Positions 49,232-58,199 of a DNA stretch of 64,000 nucleotides are shown piece by piece. Origin of the DNA: Buchnera aphidicola (Aphis aurantii) (lineage in GTDB: Bacteria; Pseudomonadota; Gammaproteobacteria; Enterobacterales; Enterobacteriaceae). Below the pieces are notes generated by a model. It saw nothing but the letters and a program-made list of their open reading frames with translations. It was not told where the DNA came from and did not search any database. The DNA is taken from positions 558,001 through 622,000 of the forward strand of contig NZ_CP135021.1 of the NCBI RefSeq assembly GCF_039388985.1, read 5' to 3'. The first letter of the stretch is position 1. Each line of letters opens with the position of its first letter. The translations under genes and the position numbers were made by a program.

Positions 49232-49972
49232 ATGAATATATATTTAATTAAAAAAAATACTAATACCAGAATAGAAAAAATAATTAATGATTATAATATA
49301 AGACATGATGAAAATGCTTCTTTAAGTTTGATAATAAACAATAATACATTAGAATTATATAATCGATCAATATTTCACAAAAAAACTATTAAAGTTGATT
49401 TTTTATCTAAGCAAAATAATTATAGATGTTTAAAGTTTAAAAAAAAACATGAAGCTTTATATAAAGCATTAGGTATTAAAAAAAATTATTTTCCTTATGT
49501 AATTGATGCAACTGCTGGTTTTGGTAAAGATGCATTTTTAATGTCTTTTTGGGGTTGTTATGTTATTATGATTGAACGTAATCCGGTAATTGCTGCTTTA
49601 TTGAAAGATGGATTGCAAAGAGCTTATAAAAATAAAAACATTGGAAATTGGTTAAAAAAAAGACTACATTTAATATTTTGTGATAGTTTTAAAATGCTTA
49701 ATATGCCAATTTTAAAACCAGATATTATTTATTTAGACCCAATGTATCCTCTAAATAAAAAAAAAGCATTACCTAAAAAAAATATGCAAATTTTACGAAA
49801 CATAATAAAAAATAGTGATAATTATGAAAATTTATTGAATATTTCTAGGAAATTTGCAAAAAAAAGAATTATTGTTAAGCGACCTTCTTACGCAAAACCT
49901 TTATTAGAAAACAAAGTAAAATTTTCAATAAATAATAAAAATAATCGTTTTGATATATATTTACCTTTTTGA
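49232..49972 (+). CDS. rsmJ: 16S rRNA (guanine-1516-N2)-methyltransferase
   Basis: SAM-dependent methyltransferase (formerly YhiQ) acting on 16S rRNA G1516. 246 residues, E. coli 250. The SAM-binding motif is VIDATAGFGKDAFLMSFWG, followed by MIERNPVIAALLKDGL. The catalytic-pocket motif is IIYLDPMYP. IIVKRPSYAKPLL near the C-terminus is also conserved. In E. coli rsmJ lies a few genes from pitA, its neighbour here. Confidence 0.93.
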   Translation: MNIYLIKKNTNTRIEKIINDYNIRHDENASLSLIINNNTLELYNRSIFHKKTIKVDFLSKQNNYRCLKFKKKHEALYKALGIKKNYFPYVIDATAGFGKDAFLMSFWGCYVIMIERNPVIAALLKDGLQRAYKNKNIGNWLKKRLHLIFCDSFKMLNMPILKPDIIYLDPMYPLNKKKALPKKNMQILRNIIKNSDNYENLLNISRKFAKKRIIVKRPSYAKPLLENKVKFSINNKNNRFDIYLPF

Positions 49973-49978
49973 GTAAAT

Positions 49979-50007
49979 AGGAGTACAATTAATGCAAATG
50001 TACTCCT
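49979..50007. terminator. 9-bp hairpin between convergent rsmJ and pitA
   Basis: AGGAGTACA (49979-49987) pairs with TGTACTCCT (49999-50007) over an 11-nt loop. It starts 7 nt after the rsmJ stop and ends 21 nt before the pitA stop. Likely a shared terminator. Confidence 0.7.
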
Positions 50008-50027
50008 TGAAATAATTATATTATTTT

Positions 50028-51482
50028 CTATATTAATGATAATGTTACCCAATATAAAAAACTAGAGAGCAAAACTGAAACAGGTAATGTGAGCACCCAA
50101 GCAATAATAATATTTTTTATAGTGCTTTTTTGTATCCGGTTTCCATCAGCTAACATTGCGCCCGCGACTGATGATGATAAAATATGTGTAGTAGAGACGG
50201 GAATTCCTGTATAACTAGCTATTCCAATAGAAACAGAAGAAGTAATTTGAGCAGACATAGCCTGTGCATATGTCATTCTTTTTTTTCCTATTTTTTCACC
50301 GATAGTTATAACTATTCGTTTCCAACCAAACATCGTTCCTATAGATAAAGCTAATGCAATAATTATTATTATCCAAATTGGTGCATATTCTACTGTTTTA
50401 AGTATTTCTTTTTTAGTTTTATATAAAAAAATTTTTTCGCTTTCATTAATATTAAAACTAGTTATTTGATCAATATTTTCTGCAATACAAAGTAAAAAAT
50501 GACGTAGTTGAAAACGTTGTTGTGTATTTAATCTTTTATAATTATATATATTATGTAACAAAATTTTTGTTTTTTTAATATTTTTTTTTATTTCAAAATA
50601 ATTTAAATATAACTTATTGTCTATAAGTTTTTTTTTAATTATTTCTGACTGGTGATTTGAATAATATTTTGATAAATAATTAATGGAATTTTTTGTACAA
50701 ACAATTTCTTTTTTAGAAGCTTCTAAATTTACTAAAAAGCTAGCCGGAATAATACTAATTAATACAAGCATAATTAGACCAATTCCTTTTTGACCATCGT
50801 TTGCGCCATGCGAGTAGCTTACACCAATAGACGATAAAATCAATGCTATTTTAATTAAAAGTGGTGGATTTTTTTTTCCATCTTTTTTTTCAAGTTCTAA
50901 TGGAGTCATATGAATTTGATTACATTTTTTATATTTTCTCGTAATAAAACGTAAAAATAATATCACAATTCCAGAAATGACTAATCCTATAATAGGGGAT
51001 AAAATTAACGATGTAAAAACATTTAAAATTTTAGGTATATTTAAAGAATCTATTAATGAAGATCCTGTAGTAACTCCGTTAATCAAACCAATTCCAATAA
51101 TTGCTCCAATTAAAGAGTGAGAACTAGATGCAGGTAAACAAAAATACCAAGTAGATAAATTCCATAATATTGCGGCAAGTAAAATAGAAAAAACCATTGC
51201 AAGTGCGTGTTTTGAATTGCTATTTAATAATAAGTCATTTGGTAATAAATGAACGATAGTATATGCTACTGTTAAACCTCCAAGTACAACACCTAAAAAA
51301 TTAAATATACCAGACATGATTACCGCGAGATTTGAAGACATAGCTCTGGTATAAATTAAAGTTGAAACAGCATTAGCTGTATCATGAAAACCATTAATAG
51401 CTTCATAGAATAAAACAAAAAATAAAGCTAAAAAAATAAATAAACTATGATTCAAGTCAGAATAAGAAAATAAATATAGCAT
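50028..51482 (-). CDS. pitA: Low-affinity inorganic phosphate transporter
   Basis: Proton-coupled symporter of metal-phosphate in the inner membrane. 484 residues, E. coli 499. The duplicated PiT signatures are both present: EAINGFHDTANAVSTLIYTRAM near residue 28 and YSHGANDGQKGIGLIMLV in the centre. GLPASSSH-type CLPASSSHSLIGAIIGIGL and GIPVSTTHILSSSVAGAML complete them. The cytoplasmic loop between the halves is shorter and more charged than in E. coli. About ten hydrophobic segments. No pst system is visible in this window. Confidence 0.96.
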   Translation of the reverse strand: MLYLFSYSDLNHSLFIFLALFFVLFYEAINGFHDTANAVSTLIYTRAMSSNLAVIMSGIFNFLGVVLGGLTVAYTIVHLLPNDLLLNSNSKHALAMVFSILLAAILWNLSTWYFCLPASSSHSLIGAIIGIGLINGVTTGSSLIDSLNIPKILNVFTSLILSPIIGLVISGIVILFLRFITRKYKKCNQIHMTPLELEKKDGKKNPPLLIKIALILSSIGVSYSHGANDGQKGIGLIMLVLISIIPASFLVNLEASKKEIVCTKNSINYLSKYYSNHQSEIIKKKLIDNKLYLNYFEIKKNIKKTKILLHNIYNYKRLNTQQRFQLRHFLLCIAENIDQITSFNINESEKIFLYKTKKEILKTVEYAPIWIIIIIALALSIGTMFGWKRIVITIGEKIGKKRMTYAQAMSAQITSSVSIGIASYTGIPVSTTHILSSSVAGAMLADGNRIQKSTIKNIIIAWVLTLPVSVLLSSFLYWVTLSLI

Positions 51483-51582
51483 AATATTTTAGCCATTTTG
51501 ATGAATTGAACTAATCTTATTATCCTTGAGAAACTATCTTTTAGGAAAGTAAAATATAATATTTTTTTAAAAAAGATTTTCT

Positions 51583-52788
51583 TTAATTATTTTTTTTTAA
51601 TTTTAAAGATAAAAATATTCCATAAATTAAAATAATTATCATAAAAATTGAAATTCCGAGCCATTTTGAATAAAACCAAAAAAAACCACTAAATGTACCA
51701 AATACACTGGAGCCTAAATAATAAAAAAATAAATATAAAGAAGTGGCTTGAATTTTAGCATATTTTGCGTGCGCACTTACCCAACTACTAGCAATTGAAT
51801 GAGAGGCAAAAAATCCCCCTGAAAAAATTATCAATCCTACAACAATAATTATAATTTGATTAAATTGAGTAATTAATAAACCAAAAATCATTAGTAATAA
51901 TGATATTGTCAATATTTTTCCTTTATTATATTTATTTATTAAAATTCCAGCTTTAGGAGAACTATAAACTCCAGTTAAATAAATAATAGATAAAAAACCT
52001 ATACTAGATGAACTAAATGAAAAGGGTTTTAATATTAATCGATATCCAATATAATTAAAAATAGTAATAAAACTTCCCATTAATAAAAAACCTACTATAA
52101 AAAGAGTTAACAATGTCGGATTTTTTAAATGTAAAGAAAAATTATTAAAAAATTTTCTATAATTAATATTAATCGGAGTAAAATTTTTAGAAGATGGTAA
52201 AAAATATAAAAATAAAAAAGATGATATTAAAGAAAAAAAACCAATTATGAATAATGAAGTATTCCATGAAAAATTTTCTGCTATGATACTACTTACAATT
52301 CTCCCAAAACATCCGCCTATAGTATTGCCACTAATATACAATCCAATACAAAGCGATAATGAATTATAGTGAATTTCTTCCACTATATATGTAATAGTAA
52401 TTGCAACAACTCCACTTAAAGACAATCCTATTAAAGCACGAAGAAAAATAATCATATTCCAATGATGCAAAGTTGAGCAAATGATCGTTAAAATCGAGGC
52501 TATTAATAAAGATGTAGACATAATTAATTTTCGTCCAATTGCATCTGATAAAGTACCAGTAAATAATGCACCTATAGCCATGGTTGAAGTTGTGGCAGAT
52601 AAGGACAAACTACTTTCTGCAGCAGTCAAATAAAATTGTTTAGAAAATATTGGCAAAATTGATTGCACGCAATATAAAATCGAAAAACTAGAAAATCCAG
52701 CCAAAAAAAGAGAAAAAATAATTTGATAAAATTTTTTTGTATTTTTTTTAGTATATGTTTTTTTTTTAGTGATATTTTGATTTTTCAA
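51583..52788 (-). CDS. ynfM: YnfM-like major facilitator superfamily transporter
   Basis: 401 residues with 12 hydrophobic segments. It matches E. coli YnfM along its length: ILYCVQSILPIFS, LFTGTLSDAIGRKLIM, RALIGLSLSGVVAI, GLYISGNTIGG, FNYIGYRL, YLTGVYSSPKAG and SLYLFFYYLGSS. The start is TTG at 52788; AGGAG lies 12 bases upstream, rather far, and no in-frame ATG precedes the first membrane segment. The E. coli protein is reported as an arabinose-type efflux/uptake candidate, so the substrate is uncertain. One of four transporters in this window (with tsgA, mtlA, pitA). Confidence 0.9.
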   Translation of the reverse strand: MKNQNITKKKTYTKKNTKKFYQIIFSLFLAGFSSFSILYCVQSILPIFSKQFYLTAAESSLSLSATTSTMAIGALFTGTLSDAIGRKLIMSTSLLIASILTIICSTLHHWNMIIFLRALIGLSLSGVVAITITYIVEEIHYNSLSLCIGLYISGNTIGGCFGRIVSSIIAENFSWNTSLFIIGFFSLISSFLFLYFLPSSKNFTPININYRKFFNNFSLHLKNPTLLTLFIVGFLLMGSFITIFNYIGYRLILKPFSFSSSSIGFLSIIYLTGVYSSPKAGILINKYNKGKILTISLLLMIFGLLITQFNQIIIIVVGLIIFSGGFFASHSIASSWVSAHAKYAKIQATSLYLFFYYLGSSVFGTFSGFFWFYSKWLGISIFMIIILIYGIFLSLKLKKNN

Positions 52789-52830
52789 AACTCTTAAAAA
52801 CTCCTATTAATGAGAATCTATATAAAATTC

Positions 52831-53685
52831 TTATATATATATACAACCTTCATAGATATAATTTGCTGGTCCTATCATGTATAATGGATTTCCAAAACCT
52901 TCCCATTTTATTGATAAAATTCCACCTAATAATTCAACCTTAACATTATTAGAAAGCAGATTTTTAGCAATACCTACTGCAACAGCGGCGCATGCACCAC
53001 TTCCGCAAGATTGAGTCTCTCCTTCATTACGCTCGTAAACTCTTAACTGAATATAATTTTTGTTTATAACTTTCATAAAACCTACATTAATTCCATCAGG
53101 AAAAATAGACTTTTTTTCTATTATTTTACTGATAGTTTTTACTGGTGCATTTTTTATAGATTCTACTTGAATAACACAGTGAGGATTTCCCATTGAAACT
53201 AAACTGCATAGCAAACTATTATTAATAATTTTTTCTGAAAAGTTATGCGGTTTAAATATAATTGGATTTGTTGCTGAATTTGATATAAAAATTGGTTCAT
53301 TCATATTAACTTCAATTAAACTTTCGGAAATAAAATTAATAATTATATTTTTTTTATTGGTACTAAGATTAATTTTATTTGTGGTAATTAAACCTTTTAA
53401 AATTAAAAATAATCCTACACATCTAGCACCATTACCACATTGTTCTACTTCATTTCCATCAGAATTAAAAATACGATAATGAAAATCAAATTTACAATTA
53501 TATGGTTTTTCAATTAATAATAATTGATCAAATCCTATTCCAGTATGTCTATTTGATAATTCTTTTATTTTTGACGAAGATATAACAAAATCTTGTGTAA
53601 CTGATTCAATCACCATAAAATCATTACCTAAACCATGCATTTTAGAGAAATTAATTTTTTTTTTATAACTAGTTTTTAAGTACAT
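52831..53685 (-). CDS. dapF: Diaminopimelate epimerase
   Basis: Converts LL- to meso-diaminopimelate for lysine and peptidoglycan. 284 residues, E. coli 274. [15 protein letters not shown] near the N-terminus, catalytic Cys in [13 protein letters not shown], and the second in [24 protein letters not shown] is also typical. The ORF can be read from a TTG at 53697, but the ATG at 53685 has GGA seven bases upstream and is preferred. It still carries about ten more N-terminal residues than E. coli. In E. coli dapF and cyaY are neighbours too; here they are divergent. Confidence 0.95.
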   Translation of the reverse strand: MYLKTSYKKKINFSKMHGLGNDFMVIESVTQDFVISSSKIKELSNRHTGIGFDQLLLIEKPYNCKFDFHYRIFNSDGNEVEQCGNGARCVGLFLILKGLITTNKINLSTNKKNIIINFISESLIEVNMNEPIFISNSATNPIIFKPHNFSEKIINNSLLCSLVSMGNPHCVIQVESIKNAPVKTISKIIEKKSIFPDGINVGFMKVINKNYIQLRVYERNEGETQSCGSGACAAVAVGIAKNLLSNNVKVELLGGILSIKWEGFGNPLYMIGPANYIYEGCIYI

Positions 53686-53781
53686 GTAAAATTCCAATAT
53701 TTTTTTTAAATTTTAAAGTTAAATAAAAGTTTTTAAATTTTATAAACTTTTAAAAACTCATTGAAGAATTAGGAAATATTT

Positions 53782-54129
53782 ATGCCAACTAAAATAATTT
53801 TTAATCAAAAAAACAACTTTTACAAATTAATAGATGAACTATTCCTTAAGATTGAAGATAATTTAAATTTATATATTGATAAAATTGATTTTGATTATGA
53901 AATACAAAATTATATGATAACTATTACTTTTTCAAATAAAAGCGTAATTATAATTAACAAACAAGAGTTTTTGCAACAAATTTGGTTAGCCTCAAAACTA
54001 AATGCATATCATTTTAACTATTATTCTGGAAAATGGATTTGTAATCGAAGTAACAAAAATTTTTGGACAATCTTTCAAAAATCTTTTTCTATACAATCTA
54101 ATCAAAATTTAACGTTTTATAATATTTAA
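53782..54129 (+). CDS. cyaY: Frataxin homologue CyaY
   Basis: Iron-binding regulator of Fe-S cluster assembly that contacts IscS. 115 residues, E. coli 106. An acidic first helix ([14 protein letters not shown]) precedes a beta-sheet; [24 protein letters not shown] and [10 protein letters not shown] hold the conserved Trp and surface of the family. AGGAAA sits seven bases upstream of the ATG. Its partner iscS begins at the right end of this window. Next gene on the strand is hemC, 93 nt later. Confidence 0.92.
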   Translation: MPTKIIFNQKNNFYKLIDELFLKIEDNLNLYIDKIDFDYEIQNYMITITFSNKSVIIINKQEFLQQIWLASKLNAYHFNYYSGKWICNRSNKNFWTIFQKSFSIQSNQNLTFYNI

Positions 54130-54222
54130 AATATTTTAAAATAATTTAAAGTCGATTGTCGCTAATTACATATTTTATTATGATTTCATAATCATTTTTA
54201 TATAAAATATTTTATACTAAAT

Positions 54223-55167
54223 ATGAATAGTAATATGAACAAAAAAATATTAAGAATTGCTACTAGAAAAAGTCCTTTAGCTTTAGAACAAACTAAATAT
54301 GTTACAAAAAAAATATTATCTTTATATCCAGAATTAATTATACAATTAGTACCTATAGTTACACATGGTGATAATATTTTAAATAAATCACTTTCAAAAA
54401 TTGGAGGAAAAGGACTTTTTATAAAAGAATTAGAGTTTGCTTTACTTGAAAATAGAGCAGATATTGCTATACACTCCATGAAAGATCTTCCAATTCATAT
54501 TACTAAAGGATTGTGTTTAATCAGTATATGTAAAAGAGGAAACCCATTAGATTCATTAGTTTCTAATAACTATCAATCGATTAATCAATTACCTAAAGGA
54601 GCAACAGTTGGAACGTCTAGCTTAAGAAGACAATGCCAATTAATTACGTATAGACCAGATTTAGTAGTTTCTCCTTTAAGAGGAAATATAGAAACAAGAA
54701 TAGCTAAATTAGATCAAGGTCAATATGATGCGATAATTTTAGCAACCGAAGGATTAAATAGATTAGGTTTGAAACATCGTATTACTCAAATTATACCAGC
54801 TGAATTGTCATTGCCTTCATGTGGACAAGGGGCTATTGGGATTCAATCTAGATTGAATGATAAAAAAATGCTGTTTCTTTTATCACGTTTAAATCATATC
54901 AATACTTTTACTGAAATAAATATAGAACGTGCATTTTGTAAAAATTTAGAAGCAGGCTGCCAAATTCCCATTGGAAGTTATGCAATTCTAAAGAAAAATA
55001 AAATTTGGCTTAGAGGATTAGTTGGTTCACCTGACGGGGCTATTATATTAAAAGGAGAAAGAATTGGGTGGTGTGATACTTCAGAAGCCATGGCAAGTTC
55101 TTTGGCTAATGAATTACTTAAAAACGGTGCTCGTAAAATTCTTGATGATATTTATACTACCAATTAA
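54223..55167 (+). CDS. hemC: Porphobilinogen deaminase (hydroxymethylbilane synthase)
   Basis: Joins four porphobilinogens into hydroxymethylbilane. 314 residues, E. coli 313. The N-terminus [59 protein letters not shown] and the dipyrromethane-cofactor cysteine in [11 protein letters not shown] are all intact. The alternative start at 54235 loses four residues. hemD follows 7 nt later, as in E. coli. The rest of the haem pathway is not in this window; in Buchnera the pair probably feeds sirohaem for sulfite reductase. Confidence 0.96.
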   Translation: MNSNMNKKILRIATRKSPLALEQTKYVTKKILSLYPELIIQLVPIVTHGDNILNKSLSKIGGKGLFIKELEFALLENRADIAIHSMKDLPIHITKGLCLISICKRGNPLDSLVSNNYQSINQLPKGATVGTSSLRRQCQLITYRPDLVVSPLRGNIETRIAKLDQGQYDAIILATEGLNRLGLKHRITQIIPAELSLPSCGQGAIGIQSRLNDKKMLFLLSRLNHINTFTEINIERAFCKNLEAGCQIPIGSYAILKKNKIWLRGLVGSPDGAIILKGERIGWCDTSEAMASSLANELLKNGARKILDDIYTTN

Positions 55168-55174
55168 ATTTAAA

Positions 55175-55923
55175 ATGAAAATATTAGTGATGAGACCTTC
55201 TCCTGAAGGGGAAAAATTAGTAAATATATTAAATAATATGGGAATTTTATCTTGGCATTTTTCTTTGTTTAACTTTTTACCGAGTTTAAGTTCAATCAGC
55301 TTATCAAAAAAAATTTATGAATTATATACGTCAGATATAATTCTTTTTTTTTCTAAAAAATCTGTTTATTATACAAACTTATATTTAAATCAAAATAATC
55401 TTCATTGGCCTATTGAGCCTGATTACTACACTATTGGACAAGGCACTGCTATTTTTCTCAATAAATATATTAAAAAAAAATTTTATTTCCAAAAATTTCA
55501 GAAAATAGTGAAGCTTTATTAGAACTTCTTTATAAAAAAAATCTACGATCATCTAAAATAATTTTAATGAAAGGAGAAAATGGAAGACAATTAGTAGAAA
55601 AAGAGTTAACACAAAAAAATTTTGATGTATCCATTATAGAATGTTATAAAAAAGTTTTTAAAACAATTAACAACCACATTGAAGTAAAAAAATGGCGTTC
55701 TTATCAAATTAATACATTAATAGTAACTAGTGGTGAAATTTTAAATAGATTAAATGAAAAAATAAATTTTTTAAATAAACATGAATGGCTATTTAAATGT
55801 AAAATATTTGTTGCAGGAAGTAGATTAAGTGAAATAGCTAAAAAAATAGGATGGAAAGACATCGTAATATCTAATTATGCTGATAACAACAATTTATTAA
55901 ATATTATTAAAAAACATAATTAA
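55175..55923 (+). pseudogene. hemD: Uroporphyrinogen-III synthase, frame broken in an A9 tract
   Basis: Closes and rearranges hydroxymethylbilane to uroporphyrinogen III. The ATG at 55175 begins ILVMRPSPEGEKLV as in E. coli (SILVTRPSPAGEELV) and runs to a stop at 55522 after the A run at 55472-55480 (nine A). With one extra A the frame becomes KKKILFPKISENSEALLELL and continues through MKGENGRQLVEKEL, IIECYKKVF and TLIVTSGEILNRL to 55923. The corrected protein has about 249 residues; E. coli has 246. Both halves are conserved, so the break is recent, tolerated through slippage, or a sequencing miscall. Confidence 0.85.
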
Positions 55924-55928
55924 GTTTT

Positions 55929-56002
55929 TCGGCGAAAGAGGATTTGAACCTCTGACCTACTGGTCCCAAACCAGTTGCGCTACCAAGCTGCGCTATTCGC
56001 CG
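55929..56002 (-). tRNA. tRNA-Pro (anticodon TGG)
   Basis: 74 nt. The minus strand begins cggcgaa and ends ttcgccg plus discriminator A; the anticodon loop is ttTGGga, the T loop ggTTCAAATcc. Matches E. coli proM. CCA is not encoded. Last of a three-tRNA cluster. Confidence 0.95.
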
Positions 56003-56013
56003 TTTTTAAATTT

Positions 56014-56090
56014 TGGGGTGGCTAATGGGATTTGAACCCATGACCACTGGAATCACAATCCAGCACTCTACCAACTGAGCTATAGCCACC
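56014..56090 (-). tRNA. tRNA-His (anticodon GTG)
   Basis: 77 nt including encoded CCA (56014-56016 on the plus strand as tgg). The 5' end ggtggct includes the extra G-1 required by HisRS. The anticodon loop is ttGTGat and the T loop ggTTCAAATcc. Matches E. coli hisR. Confidence 0.95.
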
Positions 56091-56119
56091 AAATAAAAAA
56101 ATATATTTTATTTATAAAG

Positions 56120-56193
56120 TGCGCTCGACAGGATTTGAACCTGGTACCTCTACCTTCGGAAGATAGTGCTCTATCCAAATGAGCTACGAGCGC
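56120..56193 (-). tRNA. tRNA-Arg (anticodon CCG)
   Basis: 74 nt. Acceptor gcgctcg / cgagcgc, anticodon stem CTATC / GGTAG with loop ttCCGaa, T loop ggTTCAAATcc. Corresponds to E. coli argX. CCA not encoded. First of the Arg-His-Pro cluster; E. coli has leuT between hisR and proM, absent here. Confidence 0.93.
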
Positions 56194-56213
56194 ATTTATA
56201 AAATATAAATTAA

Positions 56214-56242
56214 ATTTTATGACTAATCATTATTATTGTCCA
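56214..56242 (-). promoter_or_regulatory. Sigma-70 promoter of the Arg-His-Pro tRNA cluster
   Basis: On the minus strand: TGGACA (56242-56237), a 17-nt spacer, TAAAAT (56219-56214). The predicted start is about 14 nt before tRNA-Arg. The two downstream tRNAs lie within 30 nt of each other and are probably cut from the same transcript. Confidence 0.65.
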
Positions 56243-56327
56243 GCTTTTTTTTATACAATTTTAAAAATGCAACAATATTTTTAAAAATTTAATTATATGT
56301 ATTAACACTCTATGAATGTTAAATATC

Positions 56328-57587
56328 TTAAGAGCGTTTCATCATATCAAAAAATTCATCGTTCGTTTTAGTCATAGATAATTTATTTAATAAAAACTCC
56401 ATTGCGTCTATTTCAGTCATAGGATGAATAATTTTTCTCAATATCCACATTTTTTGAAGTTCATCCGGTAAAGTAAGCAATTCTTCTTTTCTAGTTCCAG
56501 ATCTATTATAATCAATTGCAGGAAAGACTCGTTTTTCTGCTATTTTTCTGGATAATGGTAACTCCATATTACCTGTTCCCTTAAATTCTTCATAAATAAC
56601 TTCATCCATTTTTGAACCAGTATCAACTAATGCAGTGGCAATTATAGTCAAACTACCACCTTCTTCTACGTTGCGAGCAGCGCCAAAAAATCGTTTTGGC
56701 CTGTGTAATGCATTTGCATCAACGCCTCCTGTTAATACCTTTCCAGAAGCTGGTACAACAGTATTATAAGCTCGTGCTAAACGAGTAATAGAATCAAGCA
56801 ATATAATAACGTCTTTCTTATGTTCTACTAATCGTTTAGCTTTTTCAATAACCATTTCTGCCACTTGTACATGTCTTGATGCAGGTTCATCAAAGGTTGA
56901 GGCAACTACTTCACCTTTAACTAATCTTTGCATTTCAGTAACTTCTTCTGGTCTTTCATCAATTAATAATACCATTAAAACACAATCTGGATGATTATAA
57001 GCTATACTTTGTGCGATGTTTTGCAATAATATGGTTTTTCCAGCTTTCGGAGGAGCTACAATTAAACCTCTTTGCCCTCTTCCTATAGGTGAAGCTAAAT
57101 CTAATACTCTTGCAGTAAGATCTTCTGTAGAACCATTTCCTCTTTCCATTCTAAGACGAGAATTGGCATGTAAAGGTGTTAAATTTTCAAATAAAATTTT
57201 ACTTCTGGCATTTTCAGGTTTGTCATAATTCACTTCATTAACTTTTAATAAAGCAAAATATCTTTCACCTTCTTTAGGTGGTCTTATTTTTCCGGAAATA
57301 GTATCACCAGTTCTTAAATTAAATCTTCGAATTTGACTGGGTGATACATATATATCATCAGGACCAGCTAAATAAGAACTATCCGCAGAACGAAGAAATC
57401 CAAATCCATCTTGTAATATTTCCAAAACTCCATCTCCAAATATATCTTCTCCACTTTTTGAATGTTGTTTAAGGATGGCAAAAATAATATCTTGTTTACG
57501 CATACGCGCTAAATTTTCCAACCCCATTTTTTCACCAAGAATAATTAATTCGGAAACTGGCATATTTTTAAGTGCGGTAAGATTCAT
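56328..57587 (-). CDS. rho: Transcription termination factor Rho
   Basis: Hexameric RNA helicase that ends transcription at untranslated RNA. 419 residues, the exact E. coli length. RNA-binding OB fold: [17 protein letters not shown] with the RNP1-like motif. Walker A is [16 protein letters not shown], Walker [18 protein letters not shown], the secondary RNA site Q-loop region is [17 protein letters not shown], and the R-loop [20 protein letters not shown]. Retention of Rho matters here because several convergent genes lack an intrinsic terminator. trxA lies upstream, as in E. coli. Confidence 0.97.
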   Translation of the reverse strand: MNLTALKNMPVSELIILGEKMGLENLARMRKQDIIFAILKQHSKSGEDIFGDGVLEILQDGFGFLRSADSSYLAGPDDIYVSPSQIRRFNLRTGDTISGKIRPPKEGERYFALLKVNEVNYDKPENARSKILFENLTPLHANSRLRMERGNGSTEDLTARVLDLASPIGRGQRGLIVAPPKAGKTILLQNIAQSIAYNHPDCVLMVLLIDERPEEVTEMQRLVKGEVVASTFDEPASRHVQVAEMVIEKAKRLVEHKKDVIILLDSITRLARAYNTVVPASGKVLTGGVDANALHRPKRFFGAARNVEEGGSLTIIATALVDTGSKMDEVIYEEFKGTGNMELPLSRKIAEKRVFPAIDYNRSGTRKEELLTLPDELQKMWILRKIIHPMTEIDAMEFLLNKLSMTKTNDEFFDMMKRS

Positions 57588-57693
57588 AATGGTGGGTTCT
57601 TAGTAAAATCGGGGTAAAACTTGAAATGATGATTTTGACATAATATATAATTTATTAATAAATTTTAAAAAAGTTTAATTATTAAATTAAAAG

Positions 57694-58029
57694 TTAATCA
57701 GTTTGCTTAATATTTTCATTTAAAAATGTTTGAAGCTGCAATTTAGAGATTGCTCCAATTTTAGTCGCGAGAACCTGACTTCTATGAAACAATAGCAATG
57801 CAGGAATTCCTCGAATAGAATACATAGGCGCTGTTTTTGGGTGCTTTTCAATATTCAATTTTCCGACTTTAATTTTATTCAAATATTCGAGTGCTATTTC
57901 TTCTAAAATCGGTGCTAATATTTTACATGGATTACACCATTCTGCCCAAAAATCAACTAATATAAAATCTGTTGATTTTAAGACTTTTTCTTCAAAATTT
58001 TGATCAGTTAATTCAATGATATTATGCAT
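57694..58029 (-). CDS. trxA: Thioredoxin 1 with a CNPC active site
   Basis: Small disulfide reductase, the electron donor to ribonucleotide reductase and PAPS reductase. 111 residues, E. coli 109. The buried Asp in VDFWAEWC, cis-Pro in GIPALLLF and the overall fold are kept. The active site reads WCNPC near residues 33-37 instead of the nearly universal WCGPC. The Gly-to-Asn change lies between the redox cysteines and could shift redox potential or partner choice. Both cysteines are present, so it should remain active. Confidence 0.95.
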   Translation of the reverse strand: MHNIIELTDQNFEEKVLKSTDFILVDFWAEWCNPCKILAPILEEIALEYLNKIKVGKLNIEKHPKTAPMYSIRGIPALLLFHRSQVLATKIGAISKLQLQTFLNENIKQTD

Positions 58030-58199
58030 TTTTTGTACTCTATAAAAAAAAATAAGATTCTAAAAATTTTATTTTGTATAAATATATTTATAATATTATC
58101 ATTTTTAAAAATCGATTTAAACTAAAATTATAGAATTCTGTATTCTATCATACTTTAAAAAAAATTATTTTTTTGTTTTAATTATTCAACTTAAGCAAT

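Noticed and set aside
55064..55174. An upstream extension of the first hemD segment into hemC
   Set aside because: The extension is an out-of-frame reading of the conserved hemC end; hemD similarity begins at the ATG at 55175.
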